DNA of 64,000 bases from Amycolatopsis deserti (GTDB lineage Bacteria > Actinomycetota > Actinomycetes > Mycobacteriales > Pseudonocardiaceae), in NCBI RefSeq assembly GCF_014653945.1, contig NZ_BNAU01000002.1, positions 615,914 to 679,913 of the forward strand, given 5' to 3'. The translations under genes and the position numbers were made by a program. The notes under the pieces were generated by a model that saw only the letters and a list, made by a program, of their open reading frames with translations, was not told the DNA's origin and did not search any database. Shown piece after piece: positions 8,324-17,363 of this stretch; position 1 is the stretch's first letter, and the number at the start of each line of letters is the position of its first letter.

Positions 8324-9181
8324 ATGTGGGTCGTGGGTGACATCACCGTGCAGCGGATCGACGAGGTGCTGCTGCCGCCCGAGACCGGTCCGTGGCTGCT
8401 GCCCGGCGCGACGCCGGAGGTCGTGAACCGGCACGACTGGCTCGTACCCCACTTCGCGGACGGCGGCGTGCCGCGCCTGGCCAGCCACAGCTTCGCCGTC
8501 TCGGCGGGCGGGTCGCGGATCCTGGTCGACACCGGCATCGGCGACGGCAAGCAGCGCGCCAACCCGGCCTGGCACGACCTGCGCACCGGCTATCCGGACC
8601 GGCTCGCCGCGGCGGGTTTCCCGCCGGAGTCGGTCGACCTGGTAGTGCTCACGCACCTGCACACCGACCACGTCGGCTGGAACACCCGATGGGCGGACGG
8701 CGACTGGGTGCCGACCTTCCCACACGCCCGCTACCTCACCTCACGCGACGAACGGGACTTCTGGTCGGGCTACGACATGGACCAGTCGCGGAGGCAGATG
8801 TTCCGCGACTCGGTCGAGCCCGTGGCGGACGCCGGACTGCTCGACCTGGTCGACGTGCCGGCCGACGGCGTCGAGATCGCTCCCGGTGTGCGTCTGGTCC
8901 CCACGCCCGGACACACGCCGGGACACGTCGCCGTGCGGCTGACCAGCGGAACCGACAGCGCGGTGATCACCGGCGACTGCGTGCACCACCCGGTCCAGCT
9001 GGCCCATCCGGAGATCACCAGTTGCGTCGACATCGACCCGGCGCTCGCGGAGTCGACGCGGCGATCGCTGCTGGCCGCACTGGCCGACAGCGGCACCCTA
9101 CTGCTGGGCACGCACTTCCCGCCGCCGACCGGAGGCCGGGTCGTCACCGGGCACAGGGGGCTGGAATTCGTGCCGGCGTGA
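8324..9181 (+). CDS. MBL-fold metallo-hydrolase
   Basis: This is a 285-residue metallo-beta-lactamase-fold hydrolase with the dinuclear metal signature H111-L-H113-T-D115-H116. Further ligands are supplied by TPGHTPGH, by GDCVHHP and by the C-terminal GTHFPPPTGG. The family includes lactonases, including quorum-quenching types, and other ester hydrolases. ATG at 8324 has AGGAGGT upstream. It is divergent from the amidase set across a shared palindromic operator, which suggests the two enzymes degrade the same or related compounds. Confidence 0.88.
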   Translation: MWVVGDITVQRIDEVLLPPETGPWLLPGATPEVVNRHDWLVPHFADGGVPRLASHSFAVSAGGSRILVDTGIGDGKQRANPAWHDLRTGYPDRLAAAGFPPESVDLVVLTHLHTDHVGWNTRWADGDWVPTFPHARYLTSRDERDFWSGYDMDQSRRQMFRDSVEPVADAGLLDLVDVPADGVEIAPGVRLVPTPGHTPGHVAVRLTSGTDSAVITGDCVHHPVQLAHPEITSCVDIDPALAESTRRSLLAALADSGTLLLGTHFPPPTGGRVVTGHRGLEFVPA

Positions 9182-9236
9182 TGTCGAGTCCGGCGGGTGC
9201 CGTTCGTCCTCGGGGCATCGAGGAAAGGAGTCGGCG

Positions 9237-9806
9237 ATGGAGCTGATGGAGCGGTACCGGCGGGCGCAGGACGGGCTGGACGCGGTGCTGGCGGCGGTGC
9301 CGGACGAGCGGTGGGACGCGCCGTCGATGTGCGCGGAGTGGACGGTGCGGGACGTCGCCGGGCACCTGATCTGGGGGCAGCGGCAGATGCGAGCGTGGGC
9401 GACCGGCGAGCCGGACCCGGAGCGGACGGGCGCGCCGGGCTCGCCGAACCCGGGCGCGATGGCGGGCGACGACCCGGTCGAGACGTGGCGCAAGGCGCGG
9501 GCGGCGTCAGTGCCGGCGCTGACCGGGGAGGCGCTGGCCCGGACGACGTCGATCACCGGGATCGGTGAGGTGCCGCTGGCCGCGGTGGTGCCGCTGATGA
9601 TCACCGACACCGTGGTGCACTCGTGGGACATCGGCCACGCGCTGGGGATGGACGTCCGGCTCGACGCGGACCTGGTGGCGCTGGCGGCGGACTGGGCGCG
9701 CGAGCACGTGGTGCGCCGGCCGGGCTTCTTCGGCCCGGAGGTGACGCCACCACCGGGCGCGGACGAGCAAACCCGGATGCTGGCGTTCGTCGGCCGCCGC
9801 ACGTGA
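9237..9806 (+). CDS. TIGR03086 family / mycothiol-dependent maleylpyruvate isomerase-like protein
   Basis: This 189-residue protein belongs to the DinB/maleylpyruvate-isomerase-like four-helix metal-binding group found in actinomycetes. The typical start (RYRRAQDGLDAVLAAVPDERWDAPS, with CAEWTVRDVAGHL) and the later histidine in DTVVHSWDIGHALG supply the expected metal-binding His residues. Members are thought to use mycothiol, but the substrate is unknown. The start at 9237 has GGAAAGGAG nearby. It sits 55 bases after the MBL gene in the same direction, so they may be co-transcribed. Confidence 0.85.
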   Translation: MELMERYRRAQDGLDAVLAAVPDERWDAPSMCAEWTVRDVAGHLIWGQRQMRAWATGEPDPERTGAPGSPNPGAMAGDDPVETWRKARAASVPALTGEALARTTSITGIGEVPLAAVVPLMITDTVVHSWDIGHALGMDVRLDADLVALAADWAREHVVRRPGFFGPEVTPPPGADEQTRMLAFVGRRT

Positions 9807-9813
9807 GGCAGCG

Positions 9814-10656
9814 TCAGGCAGTCACGTCCGGTCGTTCACCGGCCAGAGCGAGCACCGTGCGCGCCTGTTCCAGCATCGCGACGTCGAGGAACGTGCCGTC
9901 GGTCAGGGCGATCGCTCCCACGCCTGCCGCGGTGGCGTCGTCCAGTCTGGACAGCACCTTACGCGCCCGGGAGACCTCCTGGGCGCTGGGCAGGAACGCG
10001 GCGCGGATCGTCTCCAGCTGGGCCGGGTGGATGGCGGTCCGGCCGCGGAAGCCGAGTGCCCGCCCGGCCCGGCAGGACGCCGCCAGCCCGTCGAGGTCGC
10101 GCACGTTGGTATACGCCGACATGACCGGCGGGACCAGGCGCGCGGCCCGCGCGGCGACGACCACCCGGCTGCGTGCCCACGCCAGCCCGGCCTCGTCGGT
10201 CACGCCCAGGTCCGACCGCAAGTCGGCCTCCCCGAGGCCGATCGACGCGACCTGCGGGGAGGCCGTCGCGATCTCCAGTGCCCGCTCGACGCCGAGCGCG
10301 GATTCGATCAGCGGGTGCAGCTCCCGGCCCGGCAGGGCGTCGGCCAGCGCGCGGATTTCCTCCGGTGACTCGACCTTCGGGATCCGCGCGCCCACCTCGG
10401 GCGGCAGGCCGGCCAGTGCCGCCAGGTCCGCCGCGTGCCACGGCGTGCTCGCGTGGTTGATCCGCACCTGCACCCGCCGCGCGAGCGGGGCCGACAGCAG
10501 CCGCGCGGCGTGGGCGCGCGCCTCGTCCTTGCGGGCCGGCGCGACGGCGTCCTCCAAGTCGACGAGCACCACGTCCGCCGCCGAATCGAGCGCCTTCGCC
10601 ACCCGGTCCGGCCGGTCGGCGGGCACGTACAGCAGGGTCAACGCCGGCGCGCTCAC
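9814..10656 (-). CDS. CoA ester lyase (CitE-like, HpcH/HpaI superfamily)
   Basis: This 280-residue TIM-barrel enzyme resembles citrate lyase beta subunit and the citramalyl-/malyl-CoA lyases. Visible motifs are LLYVPADRPDRVAKA at the start, VLVDLEDAVAP with the metal-binding acidic residues, RIPKVESPEEI, and IGLGEADLRSDLG. It probably cleaves a CoA thioester of a hydroxy acid. The GTG start at 10656 overlaps the CaiB-type gene stop by GTGA, so it is translated from the same message and is the last gene of the long operon starting at 21476. Pairing with a CoA transferase recalls itaconate/citramalate routes, but no hydratase is nearby. Confidence 0.85.
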   Translation of the reverse strand: MSAPALTLLYVPADRPDRVAKALDSAADVVLVDLEDAVAPARKDEARAHAARLLSAPLARRVQVRINHASTPWHAADLAALAGLPPEVGARIPKVESPEEIRALADALPGRELHPLIESALGVERALEIATASPQVASIGLGEADLRSDLGVTDEAGLAWARSRVVVAARAARLVPPVMSAYTNVRDLDGLAASCRAGRALGFRGRTAIHPAQLETIRAAFLPSAQEVSRARKVLSRLDDATAAGVGAIALTDGTFLDVAMLEQARTVLALAGERPDVTA

Positions 10657-11861
10657 ACCGCCCCCTCTTCGCGCATCTTCGCCACCTCGGTCGCCGAGAA
10701 ACCCAGCTCCCCCAGCACTTCCTCGGTGTCCGCGCCGTGCGCGCGCCCGGTGTGGGCGATGACCCCGTCGTGGCCGGACAGCCGGAAGATGGGCCCCTGC
10801 ATGAGCGTCGGCCCCAGCTCCGGGTCCTCGATCTCGTGGATCGTGCCCAGTGCGCGGAACTGCGGGTCGGAGACGATGTCCGCGGCGTCGTAGATCGGCG
10901 CGACCGCGGCCTGCGCGGCCTCGAACTCGGCGACCACCTCGTCCCGGGTGTGCCGCGCGATCCACGCGCCCACCGCCTCGTCCAGCTCGTCGGCGTGCTT
11001 GGCGCGCTCGGCGCCGCTGGCGAACCACGGCTCGTCGATCAGCTCCGGCCGCCCGACGAGCCGCATCACGCGCTCGGCGATCGACTGCGCCGACGTGGAC
11101 ACCGCGACCCACTGCCCGTCGCCGGTGCAGTAGGTGTTGCGCGGCGCGTTGTTCACCGACCGGTTGCCGGTGCGCGGCTGCACCGAGCGCAGCTGGTCCC
11201 ACCGCGTGATCTGTGGCCCGAGCATCGCCAGGATCGGCTCGACGATCGCGGTGTCGACGACCTGCCCGCGCCCGGTCCGCTCCCGCGCCGACAACGCGAC
11301 CATGATCGCGTAGGCGGTGGCCAGCGAGGCGATGCCATCGGCGAGCCCGAACGGCGGCAGCGTCGGCGGCCCGTCCGGCTCCCCGGTGGCGGCGGCGAAC
11401 CCGCTCATCGCCTCGGCGAGCGTGCCGAACCCGGGCCGCCGCCGGTACGGCCCGATCTGCCCGAACCCGGTGACCCGGGCGAGCACGAGCCGCGGATTGC
11501 GCGCGGAAAGCTCGTCGTAGCCCAGGTCCCAGCGCTCCAGCGTGCCGGGCCGGAAGTTCTCGATGATCACGTCCGACCGTTCGGCGAGCTTCAGGAACAC
11601 CTCGCGGCCGCCGGGTTTGCCGAGGTCGGCGGTGATCGCGCGCTTGTTGCGGCCGAGCGTCTTCCACCACAGGTTGACGCCGTCCTTGGCGACGCCGTGG
11701 TGGCGCGCCGGGTCCGGACGGCCCGGGTGCTCGACCTTGATCACCTCGGCGCCCATGTCGCCCAGGTGCATCGCGGCCATCGGCCCGGCGAAGAGCGTCG
11801 CCGCATCGACGACACGCAGCCCGGCCAGTGCCCCGGCGGCGGGGTCGCGGGAGACGGTCAC
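10653..11861 (-). CDS. CaiB/BaiF family (class III) CoA transferase
   Basis: This 402-residue enzyme moves CoA between acyl groups. Typical family motifs are LAGLRVVDAATLFAGPMAAMHLGDMGAEVIKVE at the N-terminus, LGRNKRAITADL around residues 69-80, and ENFRPGTLERWDLGYDEL. Asp173 or Asp175 in the GLADGIAS segment matches the region of the catalytic Asp in family members. The GTG start at 11861 and the previous gene's stop share GTGA, and its own stop overlaps the CitE-like start in the same way. The acid it activates is not evident. Confidence 0.88.
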   Translation of the reverse strand: MTVSRDPAAGALAGLRVVDAATLFAGPMAAMHLGDMGAEVIKVEHPGRPDPARHHGVAKDGVNLWWKTLGRNKRAITADLGKPGGREVFLKLAERSDVIIENFRPGTLERWDLGYDELSARNPRLVLARVTGFGQIGPYRRRPGFGTLAEAMSGFAAATGEPDGPPTLPPFGLADGIASLATAYAIMVALSARERTGRGQVVDTAIVEPILAMLGPQITRWDQLRSVQPRTGNRSVNNAPRNTYCTGDGQWVAVSTSAQSIAERVMRLVGRPELIDEPWFASGAERAKHADELDEAVGAWIARHTRDEVVAEFEAAQAAVAPIYDAADIVSDPQFRALGTIHEIEDPELGPTLMQGPIFRLSGHDGVIAHTGRAHGADTEEVLGELGFSATEVAKMREEGAV

Positions 11862-13780
11862 GCGGTCACCTCCGGCAGGTCCCACGCGCAGCGGAAACCC
11901 ACGGTCGCGCTGCGCGCCAGGCCCAGGCCGGGCAGCAGCAGCTTCACGCTGTAGTCCGGGTCGCGGCGGCCGCCTTCGACGTACCAGTCGGAGCCTTCCG
12001 CGCGGTAGTCGCAGCCGCCCTTGAGCATCACGAACCGCGTGCGCCCGTCGGAGTGCTCGCTCTCGGTCCAGTTCCACACGGCCGGCTCGCCGCGGCGCAA
12101 CCGGCCGGTCTCCCCGGCGAGCTGCCATTCGTCCTCGGTGGGCAACCGGCCGCCGCGCCAGGCGCAATAGGCGCGGGCGTCGTCGAGGTCCACATAGGTC
12201 ACCGGGGCGTCCGGATCGGTGTTCCAGGCCAGGAACCGGTGCGGTTGGGCGGGCCGGTAGCCGGTCCGCTCCAGGAACTCGGTGAACTCCGCGTTGGTCA
12301 CCTCGGTCGCGGCGACGGCCACCGGGTTGGCGAGCACGCCGTCCCGTTGCAGGGTCCGCGCGTCGTGCAGCCGGGGCGGCAACGGCTTCCACTCGTCGAC
12401 GTACGGCGCGCCCTGGTACATCCCGGTCTCGCGGGCCCGGTAGCGGACGGTCAGCACGTACGGCCCGGCGGGCACGACCACGGCGTCCGGGTCGGGCGTG
12501 CCGCTGCTGCGGGCGGGCGTGCGCGGGACCGCGAGGCGGTGTGGGAACCGGGCGTCGGGGTCGTGCGGCAGGTCCGGCAACTCCCGTACCCACGCCGGTT
12601 CCGAGGCCGCCCGCAGGAACGCCGCGATCCCCCTCGCCGGCACGCCCTCCCCCAGCAACGGGGTGCCGGGAGCGACCGGCCCGGTGTAGTCCTGGTCACT
12701 GCGGTTGACGACCGTCCACAGTGTCTGGTCGCCGAGGTCCCAGCGGGAGCCGTACACGCCGGCCTCCTCGGCGCCGGGCGCCAGTTCCGCCAGCGGCGTC
12801 CACTCGCCGTGCAGCAGCAGGTCCTCGGCGGCGCGCTGGACGGTGACCATGCGCCGCACGGTCGCCGCGTCCCGGCGCGACCAGCCAACCCACACGCCGA
12901 AGACGACCTCCCACACCATCACGCCGACGCCGTTGAGCCACGCCGACTGCAGCTCCTCGGTGTGGTCGCGGTGCCAGCGGCGGACGTGGTGCTGCATGTG
13001 CCGCCGCTCGTACCAGTGCGCGCGCAGCACACCGGGCACCGGCGAGTCGGCGAAGAACTGCGCCCACGACGAGGCGTGGTCTTCGATCCGCTCGACCGGC
13101 AGCTTCGACTCGCCCTCCAGCACGATCCCCGGCTTGGCCCGCTCCAGGGCCTCGACGAACTCCGGCTCGGCCTTCTTCAGGGTGTCCAGGAAGACACCGT
13201 CCGCGCCGAGGTCGGCGACCAGTGAGGCCAGCTCCCCGAGGTCGTCCCCGGCGCGGCGGGTGCCGACGTCCCACGGGTTGTAGTCGACGAACACGCCCAG
13301 GCCCGCGTCGTGGAACTGCCGCACCAGCTCCGTCAGCCCGGGCACGTCGCGGTAGAAGTCCCACTGGTTGCGGTCGTCCAGGCCGATCACCGGGTAGGCG
13401 TGCCACAGCACGACCGCGTCCAGGCCGGCGAACCGCTCCCGCGCGTCGGCGAGGAACTTCTCCGGCGTGAACCGGCCCCGCTCGACGTCGTACAGCAGCT
13501 CGTCCCACAGCCACACCTGCGCGACCGTGCGGCACCGCGCCGCCCATGCCGCGCCGGGCCGCTCGTAGGCCGCGCCGGTGTAGCCGTGGCGCCTGCGGGC
13601 GTCCTCGCGCCACTCGCGCAGCCGCTCCCGCCACGCCGGGCGGTCAGCCGGGTCCGGCGGGCCGGCGAAGATCTTCGCCTCGTCCAGCGCGATCAACTGC
13701 TCCTCGGTGAGCGGACCGAGCGGGACCTCGGTGGGCCGGTCGATCGGCCGCGGCACGAGCGGGTCGAACGTGTAGGTCAT
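11858..13780 (-). CDS. TIM-barrel glycosidase-like protein fused to a SUMF1/FGE-like domain
   Basis: The 640-residue protein has two parts. Residues of about 95-330 look like a glycoside-hydrolase-type TIM barrel (VVLWHAYPVIGLDDRNQWDFY, LGVFVDYNPWDVGT, GADGVFLDTLKKAEPEF, IVLEGESKL). Residues of about 510-635 form a formylglycine-generating-enzyme-like (SUMF1) C-type-lectin-related fold (VAATEVTNAEFTEFLERTGY, GGRLPTEDEWQLAGE, VMLKGGCDYR, ATVGFRCAW). The closely spaced Cys pair used for copper in true FGE is not seen; only Cys590 and Cys631 are in that region. No sulfatase lies nearby. ATG at 13780 overlaps the kinase stop by ATGA. I infer a role in carbohydrate handling in this operon; the fusion's function is unknown. 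Confidence 0.75.
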   Translation of the reverse strand: MTYTFDPLVPRPIDRPTEVPLGPLTEEQLIALDEAKIFAGPPDPADRPAWRERLREWREDARRRHGYTGAAYERPGAAWAARCRTVAQVWLWDELLYDVERGRFTPEKFLADARERFAGLDAVVLWHAYPVIGLDDRNQWDFYRDVPGLTELVRQFHDAGLGVFVDYNPWDVGTRRAGDDLGELASLVADLGADGVFLDTLKKAEPEFVEALERAKPGIVLEGESKLPVERIEDHASSWAQFFADSPVPGVLRAHWYERRHMQHHVRRWHRDHTEELQSAWLNGVGVMVWEVVFGVWVGWSRRDAATVRRMVTVQRAAEDLLLHGEWTPLAELAPGAEEAGVYGSRWDLGDQTLWTVVNRSDQDYTGPVAPGTPLLGEGVPARGIAAFLRAASEPAWVRELPDLPHDPDARFPHRLAVPRTPARSSGTPDPDAVVVPAGPYVLTVRYRARETGMYQGAPYVDEWKPLPPRLHDARTLQRDGVLANPVAVAATEVTNAEFTEFLERTGYRPAQPHRFLAWNTDPDAPVTYVDLDDARAYCAWRGGRLPTEDEWQLAGETGRLRRGEPAVWNWTESEHSDGRTRFVMLKGGCDYRAEGSDWYVEGGRRDPDYSVKLLLPGLGLARSATVGFRCAWDLPEVTA

Positions 13781-14670
13781 CGCGCGCTCTCCTCGACCTC
13801 CGCGGCGGCGGGAACGGCGTCCTGCGCGCCGGGCCGGGTGACCGCGAGCGCGGCCGCGACACCGGCGAGCCGGGCCGCCTCGGCCAGGGCCAGCCCGCGG
13901 GCGAGCCCGGCGGCGAGCACGCCGCAGAAGGTGTCCCCGGCACCGGTCGTGTCGACGGCCGCCACCCGGATCCCCGGCACGCGCACGGTTTCCCGGTCGC
14001 GCTCGGCGACCAGGGACCCGTCGGCGCCGAGGGTGATGACGACCGCGGGCACGCGCTCGAGCAGCACCTTGGCGAGGTCTTCCGGCGTGCCCTCGGCGCG
14101 GGCGAGGTCGGCGGCCTCGTGCTCGTTGACGACGAGCAGGTCCACCGCGTCCCAGAGGTCCGCGGGCAGGTCCCGGGACGGCGCGGCGTTGAGGGCCATC
14201 ACGGCGCCCGGGCGTCGCGCGGCGGCGGCCGCGCGGACCGTGCCGAGCGGGATCTCCAGCTGGGCCAGCACGACGTCGGCGTGCGCGATCCGCTCGACCT
14301 GGGCGGCGGTCAGCTCCAACCGGGCGTTCGCGCCCGGCGCGACGACGATCGCGTTCTCGCCGTCCGGGGAAACCGTGATCAGCGCAGTCCCGGTCGGAGC
14401 GTCCACACGGGACACCAGATCGGTGCGGACCCCGGCCCGCTCCAGCGAGGCCAGCAGCAGGTCCGCGGACTCGTCGGTGCCCAGCGCGCCGGCGAACGTG
14501 GTCTCCGCTCCCCCGGCGCGGGCGGCGGCGACGGCCTGGTTGGCGCCCTTGCCGCCGGGAGTGCGGCGCAGGTCGCCGCCGAGGATCGTCTCCCCGCCGG
14601 CCGGATGGCGCGGCACGTCGACGACGAGGTCGACGTTGGCCGAGCCGACGACCACGACCTGCCCGGTCAT
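13777..14670 (-). CDS. rbsK: Ribokinase (PfkB family sugar kinase)
   Basis: This 297-residue kinase most likely phosphorylates ribose with ATP. It has the ribokinase N-terminal pattern VVVGSANVDLVVDVPRHPAGGET and the TPGGKGANQAVAAARAG signature that sets ribokinases apart from other PfkB enzymes. The C-terminal catalytic motif is DTTGAGDTFCGVLAAGLA, with the base Asp in GAGD. ATG at 14670 overlaps the preceding glycohydrolase stop by ATGA. Placement directly after two ADP-ribosylglycohydrolase-family genes suggests it traps ribose released by them. A related pentose or deoxyribose substrate is possible. Confidence 0.85.
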   Translation of the reverse strand: MTGQVVVVGSANVDLVVDVPRHPAGGETILGGDLRRTPGGKGANQAVAAARAGGAETTFAGALGTDESADLLLASLERAGVRTDLVSRVDAPTGTALITVSPDGENAIVVAPGANARLELTAAQVERIAHADVVLAQLEIPLGTVRAAAAARRPGAVMALNAAPSRDLPADLWDAVDLLVVNEHEAADLARAEGTPEDLAKVLLERVPAVVITLGADGSLVAERDRETVRVPGIRVAAVDTTGAGDTFCGVLAAGLARGLALAEAARLAGVAAALAVTRPGAQDAVPAAAEVEESAR

Positions 14671-16001
14671 GCGGCACCTCGTTCCACGGTCAGGGCGGCC
14701 GTGCGGGCCGCCAGGTCGGTGATGCGCTGCTCCCCGCCGGGCAGGGAGGTCGCGATGCGGTTGTCCAGCGGTTTCGCCCACTGGTCCGGCACGCCGCGCA
14801 GGGCGCCGACGACCCCGCCGACGGTGGCGGCCGCGGAGTCGGTGTCCCAGCCCGCGGTGACGGCGATGGACACGCTCGGCCCGAACTCGCCGCCGCCCCG
14901 GGCGAGGGCGAAGGCGATGACGGCGGCGTTGTTGAGGACGTGGACCCAGTGCAGGTGGCCGTATTCGGCGTGCAGGCGGTCCAGCCCGGCGCTCGTGCCC
15001 AGCCCGGCCAGCGACCGTCCGAACCGGACCGCCTGCGCGAGGCGGCTCTCCGGTGGCAGCACGGTTTCCCCGGCGTCGAGGACCTCGTCGACGGTGTCGC
15101 ACACCATCGACGCCGACGCGAGCGCGGCAGCCCACATCGCGCCGTAGATGCCGTTGCGGGTGTGGCTCAGGCGGGCGTCGGTCCAGGCGAGGTGGGCCGC
15201 GGCACGCACGTCGCCCGGCGACACCCAGCCGAACACGTCGGTCCGGATGAGCGCGCCGATCCACTCGCGGAACGGGTTGTGGTGCGTGGCGGTTTCGGGC
15301 ACCGGGCGGGCGTCGAGGATGTTGCGGTAGGCGGCGCGCTCGGCGGTGAACACGCGCCCGGCGGGCAGGTTGTCCAGCCACAGCTGGGCGACGTCGTCGG
15401 TGGTGAACCCGCGCCCGCGCTGTTCCAGGAGCGTGAGCGCGAGCATCGGGTAGTTGAGGTCGTCGTCCTCCGGCATCCCGTCGATGTTCTCCTCCAGCGA
15501 GGTCGGGGCGGAGCGGCGGTTCCACGGCCACCGCCGCGCGACCTCGTCCGGCAGGCCCACCGCGGTGAACCACCGGTCCAGCGGCCAGCGGCCGGTGGCG
15601 CGCAGGATCTCCTCGATGCCCTCGCGCGGGATCTTCTCGACGGGTTTGCCGAGCAGGCAGCCGGCGGCGCGGCCGGTCCACGCGTCCAGCACGCGTCCAC
15701 TGCCGCCGGAAAGCTCCGGCGCGGGCGGCAGCAACGCGACGATCGCGTGCCAGTCGTCCGGTTCGTGCGGCGCCGGCGGGGTGGGCAGCGCGGCCAGCTC
15801 GTCGAGCAGGTCGCGGGCCAGCGCCCGCAGCTCCGGGCCGGCGGGACGCGGTCCGGCGCCGCTCACCGCGGGCACCGGATCCCCGCCTGCCGCGACCCAG
15901 CGGTCCCGGATGCCCGTGACGTCCCGGCCTTCGGCGGCGGACTGGACCAGCTCGTGCGCGAGCAGGTCCTCGGGCTGGGCCCAGGTGAGCCTCACGACCA
16001 C
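14667..16001 (-). CDS. ADP-ribosylglycohydrolase family protein (second paralogue)
   Basis: This 444-residue protein has an N-terminal region of about 100 residues of unclear role and then a DraG-like fold. The start of the domain reads DAWTGRAAGCLLGKPVEKIPREGIEEIL; the metal-binding acidic patch is E178-D-D-D181 and, near the C-terminus, W385-D-T-D388-S. Both halves of the binuclear metal site therefore appear intact. The family cleaves N- or O-ribosyl bonds, so a ribosyl substrate is likely. GTG at 16001 overlaps the small ORF before it by 10 bases; GTG at 15995 is an alternative. It is one of two divergent paralogues in the operon. Confidence 0.85.
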   Translation of the reverse strand: MVVRLTWAQPEDLLAHELVQSAAEGRDVTGIRDRWVAAGGDPVPAVSGAGPRPAGPELRALARDLLDELAALPTPPAPHEPDDWHAIVALLPPAPELSGGSGRVLDAWTGRAAGCLLGKPVEKIPREGIEEILRATGRWPLDRWFTAVGLPDEVARRWPWNRRSAPTSLEENIDGMPEDDDLNYPMLALTLLEQRGRGFTTDDVAQLWLDNLPAGRVFTAERAAYRNILDARPVPETATHHNPFREWIGALIRTDVFGWVSPGDVRAAAHLAWTDARLSHTRNGIYGAMWAAALASASMVCDTVDEVLDAGETVLPPESRLAQAVRFGRSLAGLGTSAGLDRLHAEYGHLHWVHVLNNAAVIAFALARGGGEFGPSVSIAVTAGWDTDSAAATVGGVVGALRGVPDQWAKPLDNRIATSLPGGEQRITDLAARTAALTVERGAA

Positions 16002-16153
16002 GCCCCCGTCTCCCCGGCCGGCCGCGTACGCGTGAGCAGCCCTTCCCGCCGGTCCCAGCGCAACTCCACGGCCGCTGTCGTGTCCCTCTCTTCGACGGCC
16101 GGGCCCCCGCCGGTGGCCTCCCGCTCGCGCGCGAGGTCCCAGATCACGCTCAC
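15992..16153 (-). CDS. Small 53-residue protein in the glycohydrolase operon
   Basis: A short ORF fills the gap between the two glycohydrolase genes. Its GTG start shares GTGA with the stop of the upstream gene (16150-16153), and its stop lies 10 bases inside the next gene. The product is hydrophilic, about 53 residues, with a central segment that alternates strand-like residues (TTAAVELRWDRREGLLTRTR). I do not recognise it. Translational coupling on both sides is the argument that it is a real gene; conservation in other genomes would be needed to be sure. Confidence 0.5.
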   Translation of the reverse strand: MSVIWDLAREREATGGGPAVEERDTTAAVELRWDRREGLLTRTRPAGETGAWS

Positions 16154-17331
16154 GACCGCGCCCCCGCGTTGTCCAGCTCGTCCAGGGTCCGCAGCCGCGC
16201 CAGCGCGCGTTCCCGGTCCGCCTTCAGGATGTCCGCCGCGGCCGAGGCCATCAGCCGGCCGGTCTCCCGCAGGTCCATGCGGCTCGCCTCGCCGATCGCG
16301 TCGATCCACTCCGCCGGGACGACCGCGGTGCCGCCGAGCCCGGCGCACACCGCACCGGCCATCACCGCGATCGAGTCGGCGTCCCGGCCGTAGTTCACCG
16401 CGCCCAGCACCGCGCCGCGGTAGTCGCCGCGGTGGCCGAGCACGAACCCGAGCGCGGCGGGCAGTTCCTCGATCGACTTGGTCCGCGACGGGCGGCGCGC
16501 GTCCATCGACATCTGCCGGTACTCCGGCCCGACCGAGTCGTACGGCGCGACCGTGTCCCGGATCAGCCGGGCCAGCTCACGCTCCTCCTCGTCGTTCGCC
16601 GGGGCGGAAGTCCAGCCCTCGAACGCGTCCACCACGGCCCGCAGCGCGGCCGCCGTCCCGTCGTGCGCCACGTCGAGGGCCGCCGTGACAACGTCCTCGA
16701 CCCCGGCGCCGGGGGCGACCGATGCCGCGACCATCGCCGCGAACACGCCGGCCGCCTCCCGGCCGTAGCTGGACTGGTGGGCGCCGGTCAGGTCGATCGC
16801 CTCCGCGTAGGCACCACGCGGGTCCCCGGCGTTGGCGAGCCCGACCGGCGCCACGTACATCGCGGCGCCGCAGTTGACCACGTTGCCGACCCCGGCCTCG
16901 CGCGGGTCGACGTGCCCGTAGTGGAGCCGGGCGACGATCCACTTCTCCGCCAGGAACACCCGCTGCAGCAGCAGCGCGGTCGACTCCAGCTCGGGGACCC
17001 ACCGCGGCTCCCCGATCATCAACGGCACCAGGTCCTCGGCCATCGCGTACGCGTCGAGGTGCGCGCGGCGCTTCGCGTACACCTCGACGAGCGCACGGGT
17101 CATCAGGGTGTCGTCGGTGACGTGCCCGTCCCCCTTGTGGTACGGCGCGATCGGGCGCGCGTCCCGCCAGTTCGGGAACCACGGACCGACGATGCCGGTC
17201 ACCCGGCCGCCGTGGCGTTCCTCGATCTGTTCCGGGGTCCACCCCTCGGTGGCGCCACCCAGCGCGTCCCCCACGGCCGCCCCGGTGATCACCGCCACCG
17301 CTCGGTCTTCCAGCCAGGTCACCGGCTTCAC
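16150..17331 (-). CDS. ADP-ribosylglycohydrolase family protein (first paralogue)
   Basis: This 393-residue protein is a canonical DraG-fold hydrolase. It opens with ITGAAVGDALGGATEGW, contains H70-V-T-D73-D74-T as first metal-binding acidic pair and G315-R-D317-A-D319-S as the second, followed by the typical AVMAGAVCAGLGG helix. Members remove ADP-ribose from proteins or other acceptors, and some act on simple ribosides. GTG at 17331 is preferred because AAGGG lies just upstream; a GTG at 17367 overlapping the binding-protein stop is possible. Operon context (sugar ABC importer and ribokinase) points to catabolism of an imported riboside rather than protein de-ADP-ribosylation. Confidence 0.85.
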   Translation of the reverse strand: MKPVTWLEDRAVAVITGAAVGDALGGATEGWTPEQIEERHGGRVTGIVGPWFPNWRDARPIAPYHKGDGHVTDDTLMTRALVEVYAKRRAHLDAYAMAEDLVPLMIGEPRWVPELESTALLLQRVFLAEKWIVARLHYGHVDPREAGVGNVVNCGAAMYVAPVGLANAGDPRGAYAEAIDLTGAHQSSYGREAAGVFAAMVAASVAPGAGVEDVVTAALDVAHDGTAAALRAVVDAFEGWTSAPANDEEERELARLIRDTVAPYDSVGPEYRQMSMDARRPSRTKSIEELPAALGFVLGHRGDYRGAVLGAVNYGRDADSIAVMAGAVCAGLGGTAVVPAEWIDAIGEASRMDLRETGRLMASAAADILKADRERALARLRTLDELDNAGARS

Positions 17332-17363
17332 GTTTCCCTTCTCAATGGTCGAGGACCGGTCGC

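Noticed and set aside
11858-14677. 939-codon frame joining kinase region and SUMF1 fusion
   Set aside because: The kinase is encoded in another frame at 13777-14670; the overlapping part of this frame is a shadow.
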